A stretch of DNA of 64,000 nt from Bilophila sp964538355 (GTDB lineage Bacteria > Desulfobacterota > Desulfovibrionia > Desulfovibrionales > Desulfovibrionaceae). A program made the position numbers and the translations under genes. Positions 54,064 through 62,686 of the stretch are shown in pieces. The stretch spans positions 1-64,000 of the forward strand of contig CAZIFC010000006.1 of NCBI GenBank assembly GCA_964538355.1, given 5' to 3'. Each line of letters begins with the position of its first letter. The stretch's first letter is position 1. Below the pieces are notes generated by a model, which did no database searches, was not told the origin of the DNA, and saw only the letters and a program-made list of their open reading frames with translations.

Positions 54064-55299
54064 ATGAACCGTAGATCATTTCTGACTCTGATGGGTGGCC
54101 TGGGCGTTGGTTCGGCTCTGGGCGGCGCGAAATCCGCGTCCGCCGCGGGCGGAACCTTCCACGGGCACCCCGACAGCAACGGCGTGCTGCACGATTCCAC
54201 GCTGTGCATCGGCTGCCGCAGGTGCGAAGAGGCCTGTAACAAGGTGAACGACCTTCCCCAGCCGGAGAAGCCTTTCACCGATCTCAACGTGCTGAACGAA
54301 AAACGCCGCACCTCCGCCAAAGAGTGGACTGTGGTGAACAAGTACCGTCCCGCGAGCCTCAATAAGGACGTGTTCCGCAAGAGCCAGTGCATGCACTGCG
54401 AGGAACCCGCCTGCGCCAGCGCGTGCTTTGTAAAGGCGTTTACCAAGAATCCCGACGGCTCCGTGACCTACGATCCCTCGCTCTGCGTGGGCTGCCGTTA
54501 CTGCATGATCGCCTGCCCGTTCAACATTCCGGGGTACACCTACGAACGCGCCCTGAACCCGCTGGTTCAGAAGTGCACCATGTGCCACCCCCGCCTTCAG
54601 GAAGGCAAGCTCCCCGGCTGCGTGGAAGCCTGCCCCACCGGAGCACTGGTGTTCGGCAAGCGCAAGGATCTGATCCGTATCGCTTGGGAGCGCATCAATG
54701 CCCATCCCGAACGCTATAAGGAACATGTGTACGGCGAGCACGAAATGGGCGGTACCGCATGGATGACCCTGTCCGGTGCGGAATTCAAGGAAATCGGCCT
54801 GAATGAGGAACTCGGCACCAAGGCCGCTGCGGAATATACCGCCGGTGCGTTGGGTGCTGTCCCCATGGTCGTGGGTATCTGGCCCGTTCTGCTTGGCGGC
54901 GCGTATGCGATCACCAAGCGCAAGGAACAGATTGCCAAGGAAGAACAGGTCGAAGCCGTGAAGGATGCCGTCGCCCGTACGCAGGACGAGGCCGCCAAGA
55001 AGCTTCAGGCCAGCCTTGACAAGGCCGCCAAGGAAGCCGCCAAGGAAAAGGACCGTGCCGTCGCCGACGAGGTGAAGAAGGCCGTTGCCCAAGCCGAGGA
55101 AGCTCTCCGCGCACAGCTTGAGGCCGAAAAGGCCGAGGCCGTCGCCAAGGCCGCCGAGGAAGCTGCCGCCAAGGCTACGGAAGAGGCTGCCGCCAAGGCC
55201 GCTCAGGAAGCCGCTGCCCATGCACAGGCCAAGCCTTCCAGACCTTCCAAGCCTGAAAAGGGCAAGAAGGGCAAGAACGACAACGGCGGGGAGGCGTAA
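54064..55299 (+). CDS. hmcB: Hmc iron-sulfur subunit with Ala/Lys-rich tail
   Basis: 411 residues. A twin-arginine signal (MNRRSFLTLMGGLGVG) exports the domain. Four ferredoxin-type cysteine clusters are seen (CIGCRRCEEAC, CMHCEEPACASAC, CVGCRYCMIAC and CTMCHPRLQEGKLPGC), of the DMSO-reductase-B/NrfC type. A predicted helix (about 260-282) precedes a 100-residue Ala/Lys/Glu-rich coiled-coil tail (EKAEAVAKAAEEAAAKATEE). It links HmcA to the membrane subunits. The start is 14 bases past hmcA. Confidence 0.92.
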   Translation: MNRRSFLTLMGGLGVGSALGGAKSASAAGGTFHGHPDSNGVLHDSTLCIGCRRCEEACNKVNDLPQPEKPFTDLNVLNEKRRTSAKEWTVVNKYRPASLNKDVFRKSQCMHCEEPACASACFVKAFTKNPDGSVTYDPSLCVGCRYCMIACPFNIPGYTYERALNPLVQKCTMCHPRLQEGKLPGCVEACPTGALVFGKRKDLIRIAWERINAHPERYKEHVYGEHEMGGTAWMTLSGAEFKEIGLNEELGTKAAAEYTAGALGAVPMVVGIWPVLLGGAYAITKRKEQIAKEEQVEAVKDAVARTQDEAAKKLQASLDKAAKEAAKEKDRAVADEVKKAVAQAEEALRAQLEAEKAEAVAKAAEEAAAKATEEAAAKAAQEAAAHAQAKPSRPSKPEKGKKGKNDNGGEA

Positions 55300-55302
55300 G
55301 CC

Positions 55303-56592
55303 ATGAAACTTTGGAAAAAATTCTCGAATCGTCTCGATGAGATGGCCGATGTCATGGCTGCCAAGCCCTGCATGCAGGGCTGCGTGGGGAAGACGCTGCT
55401 TTCCATTCCCCGTACGCCCGGCAACATCCTGACGGCGATTCTGCTCGCTATCGGCGGGCTGATCACCATCGGCCGTTTCGGCTTTGGCATCGGTGCGGTG
55501 ACCAACCTTACCGACAACAACCCCTGGGGCATCTGGATCGCCTTTGACCTGCTGTGCGGCGTTGCGCTGGCGGCAGGCGGCTATGTGACCTCCTCGGCCT
55601 GCTACCTCTTCGGCATGAAGCGGTTCCATTCGGCCGTGCGTCCCGCCATCCTGACCGCCTTCCTCGGCTACGCCTTCGTGGTTGTGGCCCTGCTGTATGA
55701 CGTAGGTCAGCCGTGGCGTCTGCCGTACCCTCTGCTGGTTTCTCAGGGCACCACGTCCCTGTTGTTTGAAGTGGGCCTGTGCGTGGGCATCTACCTGACC
55801 GTGCTGTTCATCGAATGGTCCCCCGTGGGCCTGGAATGGCTCCTCAGCATGAAGGAAGCCCCCACGTGGCTGGTTCGTCTGCGTCCCCGCATGCATACGA
55901 TCCGCAAGGTTGTGCTGTGTTTCACCATCCCGCTGACCATCCTCGGCGTGGTGCTGTCCACGATGCACCAGTCCTCGCTGGGCGCGCTGTTCCTCATCGC
56001 ACCGAGCAAGCTGCATCCTCTGTGGTATTCGCCGTTCATGCCGGTGTTCTTCTTTATCTCTTCGATGGTGGCCGGCCTTTCTATGGTCATTTTCGAAGGG
56101 ACGCTGGCCCACAAGGCCCTGCACAACAAGATGGATGAAACCCACCTGCGCGAAGCCGACGGCGTTGTGCTCGGCTTTGGCCGTGCCGCCTCCTTCGTGC
56201 TGATCGGGTACTTCTTCCTTCGTGTGCTGGACACCACCATGGACAACGACTGGCACTACCTGTTCACCGGTTACGGTGCCTGGTTCGCCGTCGAGCTGGT
56301 GGGCTTCGTCCTGCTGCCCGCGTTCCTGTACGCCCTCGGCGTGCGTGAAAAGAACCTGACGCTCATCCGTGCCGGTTCGGTTTTTGCGGTGCTCGGCATC
56401 GTGGTGAACCGTTTCAACGTGTGCCTCGTCGGGTTCAACTGGCAGCTGGACAGCGCGGATCGCTACTTCCCGAGCATCTCGGAAGTGTTCCTGTCCATCT
56501 TCATCGTTACCTTGATCGTCACTGTGTACCGCTTCGTTTGCGCGAAGATGCCGGTCATGTACGAACACCCTGATTTCAAGGACGCCCACTAG
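55303..56592 (+). CDS. hmcC: Hmc NrfD-like membrane subunit
   Basis: 429 residues with about ten predicted helices of the NrfD/PsrC family. It begins with a roughly 60-residue cytoplasmic lead before the first helix. It provides the quinol-binding membrane part of the complex. It starts three bases after the hmcB stop, so it is translationally coupled. Confidence 0.92.
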   Translation: MKLWKKFSNRLDEMADVMAAKPCMQGCVGKTLLSIPRTPGNILTAILLAIGGLITIGRFGFGIGAVTNLTDNNPWGIWIAFDLLCGVALAAGGYVTSSACYLFGMKRFHSAVRPAILTAFLGYAFVVVALLYDVGQPWRLPYPLLVSQGTTSLLFEVGLCVGIYLTVLFIEWSPVGLEWLLSMKEAPTWLVRLRPRMHTIRKVVLCFTIPLTILGVVLSTMHQSSLGALFLIAPSKLHPLWYSPFMPVFFFISSMVAGLSMVIFEGTLAHKALHNKMDETHLREADGVVLGFGRAASFVLIGYFFLRVLDTTMDNDWHYLFTGYGAWFAVELVGFVLLPAFLYALGVREKNLTLIRAGSVFAVLGIVVNRFNVCLVGFNWQLDSADRYFPSISEVFLSIFIVTLIVTVYRFVCAKMPVMYEHPDFKDAH

Positions 56593-56609
56593 GGCGTTAG
56601 GAGCGAAAC

Positions 56610-56753
56610 ATGGAAGATTTCCCCACGCTCTACTCGTTTATGATTTTCACCAAGGGCTGGACGTATGTCCTCATGGGCGTCGCGCTCGTGGGGTTCCTCG
56701 GCTACTGGCGCTTCCTTTTTGGTCGCGACGAGAGAACCGGCAGACCCGAGTAA
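56610..56753 (+). CDS. hmcD: Hmc small membrane subunit, 47 residues
   Basis: MEDFPTLYSFMIFTKGWTYV is followed by one helix and a charged end (RDERTGRPE). Its position between hmcC and hmcE, its length and its topology match HmcD, the smallest Hmc subunit. AGGAG precedes the ATG at 56610. Confidence 0.85.
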   Translation: MEDFPTLYSFMIFTKGWTYVLMGVALVGFLGYWRFLFGRDERTGRPE

Positions 56754-56771
56754 TCCGCAAGGAGCTGTTGT

Positions 56772-57452
56772 ATGTACGAATTCCTCACTGGTCCCATGCT
56801 GTGGGCTGCCTTTCTCGTCTTTGTGATTGGCCTTGCCCGCCGTGTGGTCCTGTATATCCGCGGGCTGGACTGGCGGCTTGAACGCGTCGCCTATGGTCCC
56901 GGCCGCAAAATCGGTATGAAAGGCGCGATTTCCTCCGTCTTTCAGTGGCTGGTTCCTTTCGGAACGCACAGCTGGCGCAAGCAGCCGTACTTCACCATCG
57001 CCTTCTTCCTGTTCCATATCGGCGTGGTGATTGTGCCCCTGTTCCTTGCCGGACACATGGTCATCATGCAGGAACGCTTCGGCTTCAGCCTGCCGTCCCT
57101 GCCCATGTGGTTCTCCGACGCCTTTACGGTGCTCGCCATTGTCGGCGGCATCATGATGGTGCTGCGCCGCATCGCGCTGCCGGAAGTCCGCTTCCTCACC
57201 AATCTGGGCGACTGGGCCATCCTGCTGCTGGTGCTCTTTGTGATCGTTGCCGGTTTCCTGGCCCGCCTGCAGGCTCCCGGCTACGAAAGCTGGCTCCTGT
57301 GGCACATTTTCTCGGCCGAGCTGGTGCTCATTCTGGCGCCGTTCACCAAGCTTTCCCATATCGTGCTGTACTTCATGTCGCGCGGTCAGCTTGGCATGGA
57401 CTACGCCATCAAGCGTGGCGGCGCGAGCCGCGGCCCCGCTTTCCCCTGGTAA
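56772..57452 (+). CDS. hmcE: Hmc cytochrome b-like (NarI-type) membrane subunit
   Basis: 226 residues with five predicted helices. His residues in FFLFHIGVVI, LAGHMVIM, WLLWHIFSAEL and LSHIVLYF could ligate b-type haem, as in NarI-like proteins. It begins GPMLWAAFLVFVIGLARRVV. It lies between hmcD and hmcF. Confidence 0.9.
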   Translation: MYEFLTGPMLWAAFLVFVIGLARRVVLYIRGLDWRLERVAYGPGRKIGMKGAISSVFQWLVPFGTHSWRKQPYFTIAFFLFHIGVVIVPLFLAGHMVIMQERFGFSLPSLPMWFSDAFTVLAIVGGIMMVLRRIALPEVRFLTNLGDWAILLLVLFVIVAGFLARLQAPGYESWLLWHIFSAELVLILAPFTKLSHIVLYFMSRGQLGMDYAIKRGGASRGPAFPW

Positions 57453-57485
57453 TCCTTCGGGATTGTCAGCATATTGGAGGACAAC

Positions 57486-58877
57486 ATGCCTGAAGGCAAG
57501 TTTTGTAACAGACGGCCCATCAAGACCGAGGAAGAGCTGAAGGCTCTCCTCGGCGACAAGGGTGGGCAGCAGTACTATAAAGAAATGGAAACCCTGGAAG
57601 TGGACACGGTCGCCCTGTGGGAAACCCTGCAGAAGACCTGCAAGTCCCGCACGCTGACGTGGCTCGAAATCTGTGCCCACTGCGGTCTGTGCGCGAACAG
57701 CTGCTTCCTGTACATGGCGAACAACCGCGATCCCAAGCAGGTGCCGTCCTACAAGATCCAGTCTACGCTCGGTGAAATGATCCGCCGCAAGGGCCAGGTC
57801 GACACCCAGTTCATGATCAATGCCATGGAAGTGGCGTGGGCCAAGTGCACCTGCTGCAACCGCTGCGGAACCTACTGCCCGCACGGGATCGACATGGGCG
57901 TCATGTTCAGCTATCTGCGCGGCATCATGTACTCTCAGGGCTTTGTGCCGTGGGAACTCAAGATCGGCGCGGGCATGCACCGCGTGTATGGCGCACAGAT
58001 GGACGTGACCACCGAAGACTGGGTGGACACCTGCGAATGGATGGCCGAAGAAAACTCGGAAGAGTGGCCCGGCCTTGAAATTCCGGTGGATCAGGAAGAC
58101 TGCGAAACCATGTACATCCTGAACGCCCGCGAACCCAAGCACTACCCTGAAGACGTGGCGCAGGCCGCCATTCTCTTCCATGTTGCCGGGGAAAAGTGGA
58201 CCGTTCCGTCCGAGGGCTGGGAAAATACCTCCCTGTCCATGTTCGCCGGAGACTGGGAAGCGTGCGCCAACAACGTGAAGCGTATTTACGGTGCGGTTGA
58301 TCGTTTGCGTCCCAAGCGCGTCGTCGGTACCGAATGCGGTCACGCCCACCGCGCAACCGTAGTCGAAGGCCCCTACTGGGCTGGCCGCGAAGACGGAAAG
58401 CCGCCGGTTCCGTTCCTGCACTATGTGGAATGGCTTGCCGAAGCCTTGCGCCTGGGCAAGATCAAGATCGACCCCGCGAAGCGTCTCAAGATGCCGGTTA
58501 CCTTGCAGGACTCCTGCAACTATATCCGTAACCACGGCCTCTCCGAACACACGCGCTACATCATGAGCCACATCGCGGATGATTTCCGTGAAATGACCTG
58601 CAACCGCGAAGACAACTTCTGCTGCGGTGGCGGCGGCGGCTTCAACGGTATCGGCAAGTTCCGCCCGCAGCGCGACAAGGGCCTGTACATGAAGTTGCAG
58701 CAGATCCGCGAAACCGGTGCCAAGCTGGTCATTTCGCCCTGCCACAACTGCTGGGACGCCATCCGCGATATGATGGAAGTGTACAACGTGCATGACATCA
58801 AGTGGACCTTCCTCAAGCCCGTGATCATTGACATGATGATCGTTCCCGATCATCTGAAGCCTCAGGATGACGAATAG
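57486..58877 (+). CDS. hmcF: Hmc cytoplasmic iron-sulfur subunit (HdrD-like)
   Basis: 463 residues. Two ferredoxin clusters are seen (CAHCGLCANSC and CTCCNRCGTYCPHG). The CCG domain of heterodisulfide-reductase D type is shown by CNYIRNHG, FCCGGGGGF and CHNCWDAI. It lies at the cytoplasmic end of the complex. GGAGGA precedes ATG 57486; four in-frame codons upstream include another start without a site. It is last in the operon; no rrf1/rrf2 regulator genes follow it here. Confidence 0.94.
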   Translation: MPEGKFCNRRPIKTEEELKALLGDKGGQQYYKEMETLEVDTVALWETLQKTCKSRTLTWLEICAHCGLCANSCFLYMANNRDPKQVPSYKIQSTLGEMIRRKGQVDTQFMINAMEVAWAKCTCCNRCGTYCPHGIDMGVMFSYLRGIMYSQGFVPWELKIGAGMHRVYGAQMDVTTEDWVDTCEWMAEENSEEWPGLEIPVDQEDCETMYILNAREPKHYPEDVAQAAILFHVAGEKWTVPSEGWENTSLSMFAGDWEACANNVKRIYGAVDRLRPKRVVGTECGHAHRATVVEGPYWAGREDGKPPVPFLHYVEWLAEALRLGKIKIDPAKRLKMPVTLQDSCNYIRNHGLSEHTRYIMSHIADDFREMTCNREDNFCCGGGGGFNGIGKFRPQRDKGLYMKLQQIRETGAKLVISPCHNCWDAIRDMMEVYNVHDIKWTFLKPVIIDMMIVPDHLKPQDDE

Positions 58878-58889
58878 GGAGCGTTGAAC

Positions 58890-58980
58890 GGGGGAGGGGA
58901 GAAGGCACCTTTCTGAAGAAAGGCTGCCCTCTCTCCTCCCCCGAACCCCCACCTCTCTCCCTCCAAAGACGTTTGGACGC
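58890..58980 (+). repeat. GC-rich hairpin repeat, copy 6, directly after hmcF
   Basis: Core CCTTTCTGAAGAAAGG lies in a stem of about 20 bp with GGGAGGGGAG/CTCCTCCC arms, beginning about 13 bases after the hmcF stop. The distal box is AAAGACGTTTGGAC. Polarity matches the other gene-end copies. Confidence 0.75.
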
Positions 58981-59032
58981 GGACGCTGTTTTCGACCGTT
59001 TCGTTGGAACGGGCCGCGCGAAGTCTGATACA

Positions 59033-59068
59033 CGAGAAGTCCCGGATCGTATGATCCGGGACTTCTCG
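59033..59068 (+). terminator. Intrinsic terminator of the hmc operon
   Basis: CGAGAAGTCCCGGATC and GATCCGGGACTTCTCG pair perfectly over 16 bp around GTAT. CTTGTTTG follows. It is the strongest stem in the region and lies about 160 bases after hmcF. Confidence 0.85.
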
Positions 59069-59159
59069 CTTGTTTGGGGAGGAAGAAAGAACACCGCGGA
59101 ACTTCCCACAACACCTCTTCGCTGCCTTTCAAGGGAAAACCGGCGTGGGGCCCCCGCTC

Positions 59160-59244
59160 GTCAAAAGTCTTTGGAAGGGAAAGGGAGGGGCTTGGGGAGG
59201 GGAAGGGAGAACCTTTCTCCAGAAAGGTTTCCCTTCCCCTCCCC
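59160..59244 (-). repeat. GC-rich hairpin repeat, copy 7, directly after the alcohol dehydrogenase gene
   Basis: Core CCTTTCTCCAGAAAGG with arms GGGAAGGGAGA/TTTCCCTTCCC begins about 10 bases beyond the dehydrogenase stop. The distal box, read on the plus strand, is TCAAAAGTCTTTGGAAG. It faces copy 6. Confidence 0.75.
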
Positions 59245-59252
59245 AATACTCT

Positions 59253-60464
59253 TTACACCATCTTCTTCAGGGAGTTCCGGTAAATGCGCTCGATACGCTC
59301 CTGCGTGGCGGGCACGGGGGCAACGGAGAGGAGCAGGCCGAGCGATGGCGTGGTCTGGGCAAGTTCACAGAGCCGGGGAATGTCGCTTGCGGTGAATCCT
59401 TCGTCCTCGAGCTTCTGCGGCACACCGAGCGAGGCAAGCCAGCTCTCTACGCCGAGGGCGGCCTTGTGCGCCTCTTCGGGCGTGCCGGTGAGGCCGGGCA
59501 CGATGGGGCGGAGCAGGCCGCACAAGGTTTCGGCACAGGCCGGATAGCACTCTTCGATGATAGCCGGAAGAATCATGCTGAGGCCAAGCCCGTGCGAAAG
59601 CTCCGGCTTGATGCCGCTGAGCGGATGCTCCAGAGCGTGCGTGAAGTGGAGCAGGCCGTTGTCAAAGGATGTCCCTGCGATCATGGCGGCATAGCACAGG
59701 CAGTAGCGGGCCTTGACGTCTTCGGGGTCGGCGGTGGCCCTGGGGAGGTGCTTTGCCACAAGCCGGATGGTTTCCTCGGCCAGCAGGACAGAAAGCGGGT
59801 TGGCTGTCGCGGCGGTGGCCGCTTCAATGACGTGGTTCACGGCATCGATGGAGACATAGCGTGTCTGCTTCGGGGAGAGCTTGGTCATCAGCCCCGGATC
59901 GTCGATGGAATACAGCGGATAGAGGCAATCGTAGGCAATGGCGGGCTTGTAGTTGAGCCTTGTGATGCTTGCCACGGCAAAACGGTTGACCTCGCTGCCG
60001 GTCCCGTGGGTCAGGTTGATGACGACGATGGGCACGGCTCTGGTGGGGGCAAAGGCAAAGGTATAGATCGCTTCCGCCGTCACGTCCGGATTGGCAAGCA
60101 GGATAGCCGCGCTCTTGCCCGCATCAATAGGGCTGCCTCCGCCGATGCACAGCACGGCCTGCGCGTTGTTGGCCTTCCCGAGCGCAGCGGCCTCGTCAAT
60201 GGCGTCCGTCGTAGGGTTGGGGGTTACCTTGTCATACAACACCGTGCGGACGCCGTGCCTGGTGCAGGCCGCCGTCACATGATCCCAGGCCCCGGTAAGC
60301 TTGTAGGAGCGTCCGCCGGTCACGCAGAGCAGCGAATCTATGCCCCGGGCCTTCAGCTCGCCGATGATGCCGTCTATCTTGGCGATGGCTCCCACGCCGA
60401 GGTATGTAGTTGTCTTAGTACGGATTTCCTTGACGTCGCACTCATTGAAACGGTCATCCCACAT
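59253..60464 (-). CDS. Iron-containing alcohol dehydrogenase
   Basis: 403 residues of the Fe-ADH family. The NAD(P)-site GGGSPIDAGKS and metal ligands in DAVNHVIEAA, HFTHALEHPLSG and ELSHGLGLSMILP are present. It reduces aldehydes or oxidises alcohols; members in this lineage include sulfoacetaldehyde and lactaldehyde reductases, and the substrate cannot be chosen here. AAAGGAG precedes the ATG. A TCACTA/TAGTGA palindrome lies about 60 bases upstream. Confidence 0.9.
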   Translation of the reverse strand: MWDDRFNECDVKEIRTKTTTYLGVGAIAKIDGIIGELKARGIDSLLCVTGGRSYKLTGAWDHVTAACTRHGVRTVLYDKVTPNPTTDAIDEAAALGKANNAQAVLCIGGGSPIDAGKSAAILLANPDVTAEAIYTFAFAPTRAVPIVVINLTHGTGSEVNRFAVASITRLNYKPAIAYDCLYPLYSIDDPGLMTKLSPKQTRYVSIDAVNHVIEAATAATANPLSVLLAEETIRLVAKHLPRATADPEDVKARYCLCYAAMIAGTSFDNGLLHFTHALEHPLSGIKPELSHGLGLSMILPAIIEECYPACAETLCGLLRPIVPGLTGTPEEAHKAALGVESWLASLGVPQKLEDEGFTASDIPRLCELAQTTPSLGLLLSVAPVPATQERIERIYRNSLKKMV

Positions 60465-60524
60465 GAGAGGCTCCTTTGGGGAACGGTATATTTAATTGAG
60501 TACACAAACAAATTGTTCTTTTAT

Positions 60525-60537
60525 TCACTAATAGTGA
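60525..60537. promoter_or_regulatory. Palindrome upstream of the alcohol dehydrogenase gene
   Basis: TCACTAATAGTGA has perfect 6-base arms around one base, in AT-rich promoter DNA. It may bind a regulator of the dehydrogenase. Confidence 0.4.
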
Positions 60538-60683
60538 CGAAAGCGGGGGCTGTCAAGTGAAAAAAAATACAAATAAGGAAAAAAGATGGTCAAAACAGTC
60601 TGTTATACCCAATTCGTGAAGAAGGAGGCAGAGATGGGAAGCGGCATCGTGCACAACTGGCGGGAAGGGAACAGGGCAACAAG

Positions 60684-60718
60684 AAAGCCGCCCCTTGCCT
60701 GATGGAAAGGAGCGGCCT
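60684..60718 (-). terminator. Intrinsic terminator of the DCCP operon
   Basis: AAGGCCGCTCCTT and AAGGGGCGGCTTT pair on the minus strand around CCATCAGGC, with TTTC following. It lies about 50 bases after the DCCP gene's stop. Confidence 0.8.
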
Positions 60719-60769
60719 TGTGCCCACGGCGTGAGGTGCTGCACGCTACGGGCGTGGAGGGGGAAGCGT

Positions 60770-61897
60770 TCAGCTCAGCATTTCGAGAAAGGCTTCAATG
60801 CGGACCTTGAGCTGCTCGGTATCCGTCTGTGAGTAGTCGGTAACGATCTGGAGATAGGGGAGATGCAGGTCTTCGCGCACGAATTTTTTTACGGCCCACG
60901 CCTCCACATCATAGGTCTGGCAGCCCTGCCAGGTGAGGTCGACCACGGCGTCCACGGAAAATTCCGCGGCAAGCTCCCGCAGCGTTGAATACCGGTTGGG
61001 GTTGGGGGACATGACGGAGCAGGGCGTATCAAGATACCGTGCCGCCAGCTCGGAGAGCGGATCTCCCTCTTCGTTCGGCATGAGCCGGACTTTTTTGTAG
61101 CAGGTGCAGTTGTCAATACAGACGATGTGCGCTCCGCATTCTTCGAGAAGCTGGACGACCTTGTGCGAGCCAAGCCCGGCGGGGACGCCGGTGAGCAGGA
61201 TGCGTGGCCCGCCGGATGCCTTCGGTTCCGCCGTTTCAAGCTCCGCCGCGATGTCCTGAAGCAGGCTGATGGCCTGTTCGTAGTCAGGCATAAAGGACGC
61301 CCGAAAACAGATATCGAGGAGATCCATGCCGCTCAGGGGAGAGGGGTTGCGCTTGGCAAGGTCGAGCACGTTCTTGAGCGCGCGGCGGAGGCGGTTGGAC
61401 AGCCGGATGGCGTCACGAAGTTTTTCGGCAGTGATGGAAACGCCGAAATCCTGCTCGAAGCGTTCGGCAAGCCGGACAAACTGCTTTTGCCAGTAGGCTT
61501 TTGCATCAGCGTCCTGAATCTGGGGGAGCTGGAGCAGCATGAGGGGCTTGTATGCTGCCAGCAGTTCATACATCTTTTTTTTGCCGTCGCAGGTGGTGTC
61601 GGCAACCACAATGTCGGAAGCCGCAAGGTACGGGCAGCTGTCCTGAAGGGCAAACCCGAAACTGCTTTTGATCAGCGGGCACAGGGAGCGGGGCAGCATG
61701 GTTTCTGCTGCGGGAATGGAATCGTTTTTCGTACCGCAGAGGGACACGGGGATGGCGTCGGCGGCGAGGGCGATCTCCAGCGGCGAATAGATGCAATATT
61801 GCCCCACAACCTTTTTTCCCTGCGCCTTGGCCTCCTGAAGGGCCAGAACATTACGGCTGGTGATATCCCGAAAGCGTTCGAGGCTTGCGTAAGACAT
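60770..61897 (-). CDS. Double-cubane-cluster protein (YjiM / 2-hydroxyacyl-CoA dehydratase-related)
   Basis: 375 residues. It follows the E. coli YjiM pattern closely: GQYCIYSPLEIALAADAIPV, LCPLIKSSFGF, TTCDGKKKMYELL, PAGLGSHKVVQLLEECGAH and QGCQTYDVEAWAVKKFVRE, with the cluster cysteines in place. DCCP proteins bind an [8Fe-9S] double cubane and reduce small substrates at low potential with ATP-driven electrons from their activator. There is a single dehydratase-type subunit, not a two-subunit HgdAB pair, which favours the DCCP assignment. GGAG precedes the ATG. Confidence 0.85.
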   Translation of the reverse strand: MSYASLERFRDITSRNVLALQEAKAQGKKVVGQYCIYSPLEIALAADAIPVSLCGTKNDSIPAAETMLPRSLCPLIKSSFGFALQDSCPYLAASDIVVADTTCDGKKKMYELLAAYKPLMLLQLPQIQDADAKAYWQKQFVRLAERFEQDFGVSITAEKLRDAIRLSNRLRRALKNVLDLAKRNPSPLSGMDLLDICFRASFMPDYEQAISLLQDIAAELETAEPKASGGPRILLTGVPAGLGSHKVVQLLEECGAHIVCIDNCTCYKKVRLMPNEEGDPLSELAARYLDTPCSVMSPNPNRYSTLRELAAEFSVDAVVDLTWQGCQTYDVEAWAVKKFVREDLHLPYLQIVTDYSQTDTEQLKVRIEAFLEMLS

Positions 61898-61924
61898 GGC
61901 GATTCTCCTGTGAATAGCGGAAGG

Positions 61925-62686
61925 TTAGAGCCTGGCTGCGATGAGGGCAGCTCCCAGGGCACCGACGGTCTGGGGGGATTCCGGGACGTTGACGGCAACG
62001 CCCAGCTCGTCGGCAAGCAGATGGCTGAAGGCGGGGCTTGTCGCCAGGCCGCCCGTGAAGGTGCATTCGCCGCGCATGGGAATGCGGGCGGCAAGGCCCC
62101 GCATCCGGCGGGCTATGGAACGGAAAACCCCTGCCGCAATGTCTTCGGGAGGCGTCCCCTGTGCGAGCAGGCCGATGATTTCCGTTTCCGCGAATACGGC
62201 GCACATGCTGGAAATGAGCGCGGGCTTGCCGTGGGCCGCAGCGGTCCCCAGCTGGTCAAGATCCATACCGAGGATGCCCGACAGCACCTGCAAAAAACGT
62301 CCTGTACCGGCGGCGCACTTGTCGTTCATCATGAAATCGAGCACCGAACCGTCAGCGTCCGTGCTGATGACCTTGCTGTCTTGCCCGCCTATATCCAGCA
62401 CGATGCCGGTAGACGGAAAGAGATGAACGGCTCCTCGCGCATGGCAGGTGATTTCCGTGACCACCTTGTCGGCAAAAGGCAGGGAAACGCGTCCGTATCC
62501 CGTGCCGACGATACGGGAGGGCGTGCTCCCCGCCTGAGCGCAGGCTGCGGAGAGAGCCTTTTCCCCGGCTTCGCGGGCATTCCATCCCGTGGGCAGAACC
62601 GCTTTTCCCAGTATGCGGCGCGACCGGGGATCGAAAACAACCGCCTTTGCCGCGACGGAGCCGACGTCAACACCGGCAACGGTCAT
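61925..62686 (-). CDS. ATP-dependent activator/reductase of the DCCP (YjiL, HgdC-like)
   Basis: 253 residues of the ASKHA fold. It begins TVAGVDVGSVAAKAVVFD and has VLDIGGQDSKVI, FMMNDKCAAGTGRFLQV and SSMCAVFAETEIIG; the two cysteines (NDKC and SSMC) bridge the [4Fe-4S] of the homodimer. Strong AAGGAGG precedes ATG 62686. It is followed 27 bases later by the DCCP gene, its partner. Confidence 0.9.
   Translation of the reverse strand: MTVAGVDVGSVAAKAVVFDPRSRRILGKAVLPTGWNAREAGEKALSAACAQAGSTPSRIVGTGYGRVSLPFADKVVTEITCHARGAVHLFPSTGIVLDIGGQDSKVISTDADGSVLDFMMNDKCAAGTGRFLQVLSGILGMDLDQLGTAAAHGKPALISSMCAVFAETEIIGLLAQGTPPEDIAAGVFRSIARRMRGLAARIPMRGECTFTGGLATSPAFSHLLADELGVAVNVPESPQTVGALGAALIAARL

Larger units (their letters stand above)
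60465..60769. other. Promoter region of the alcohol dehydrogenase and 3' end of the DCCP operon
   Basis: AT-rich DNA next to the dehydrogenase start (60485-60580) with the palindrome at 60525-60537 is the promoter area. The rest holds the DCCP terminator at 60684-60718. No gene is seen. Confidence 0.5.

Noticed and set aside
52262..54079. A 605-residue minus-strand frame opposite hmcA
   Set aside because: The plus strand carries sixteen CXXCH motifs and a signal peptide; the opposite frame is low complexity.
60770..62686. A classical 2-hydroxyglutaryl-CoA dehydratase system
   Set aside because: Only one dehydratase-type subunit is present, and the sequence follows YjiM more closely. No CoA-transferase gene is nearby.
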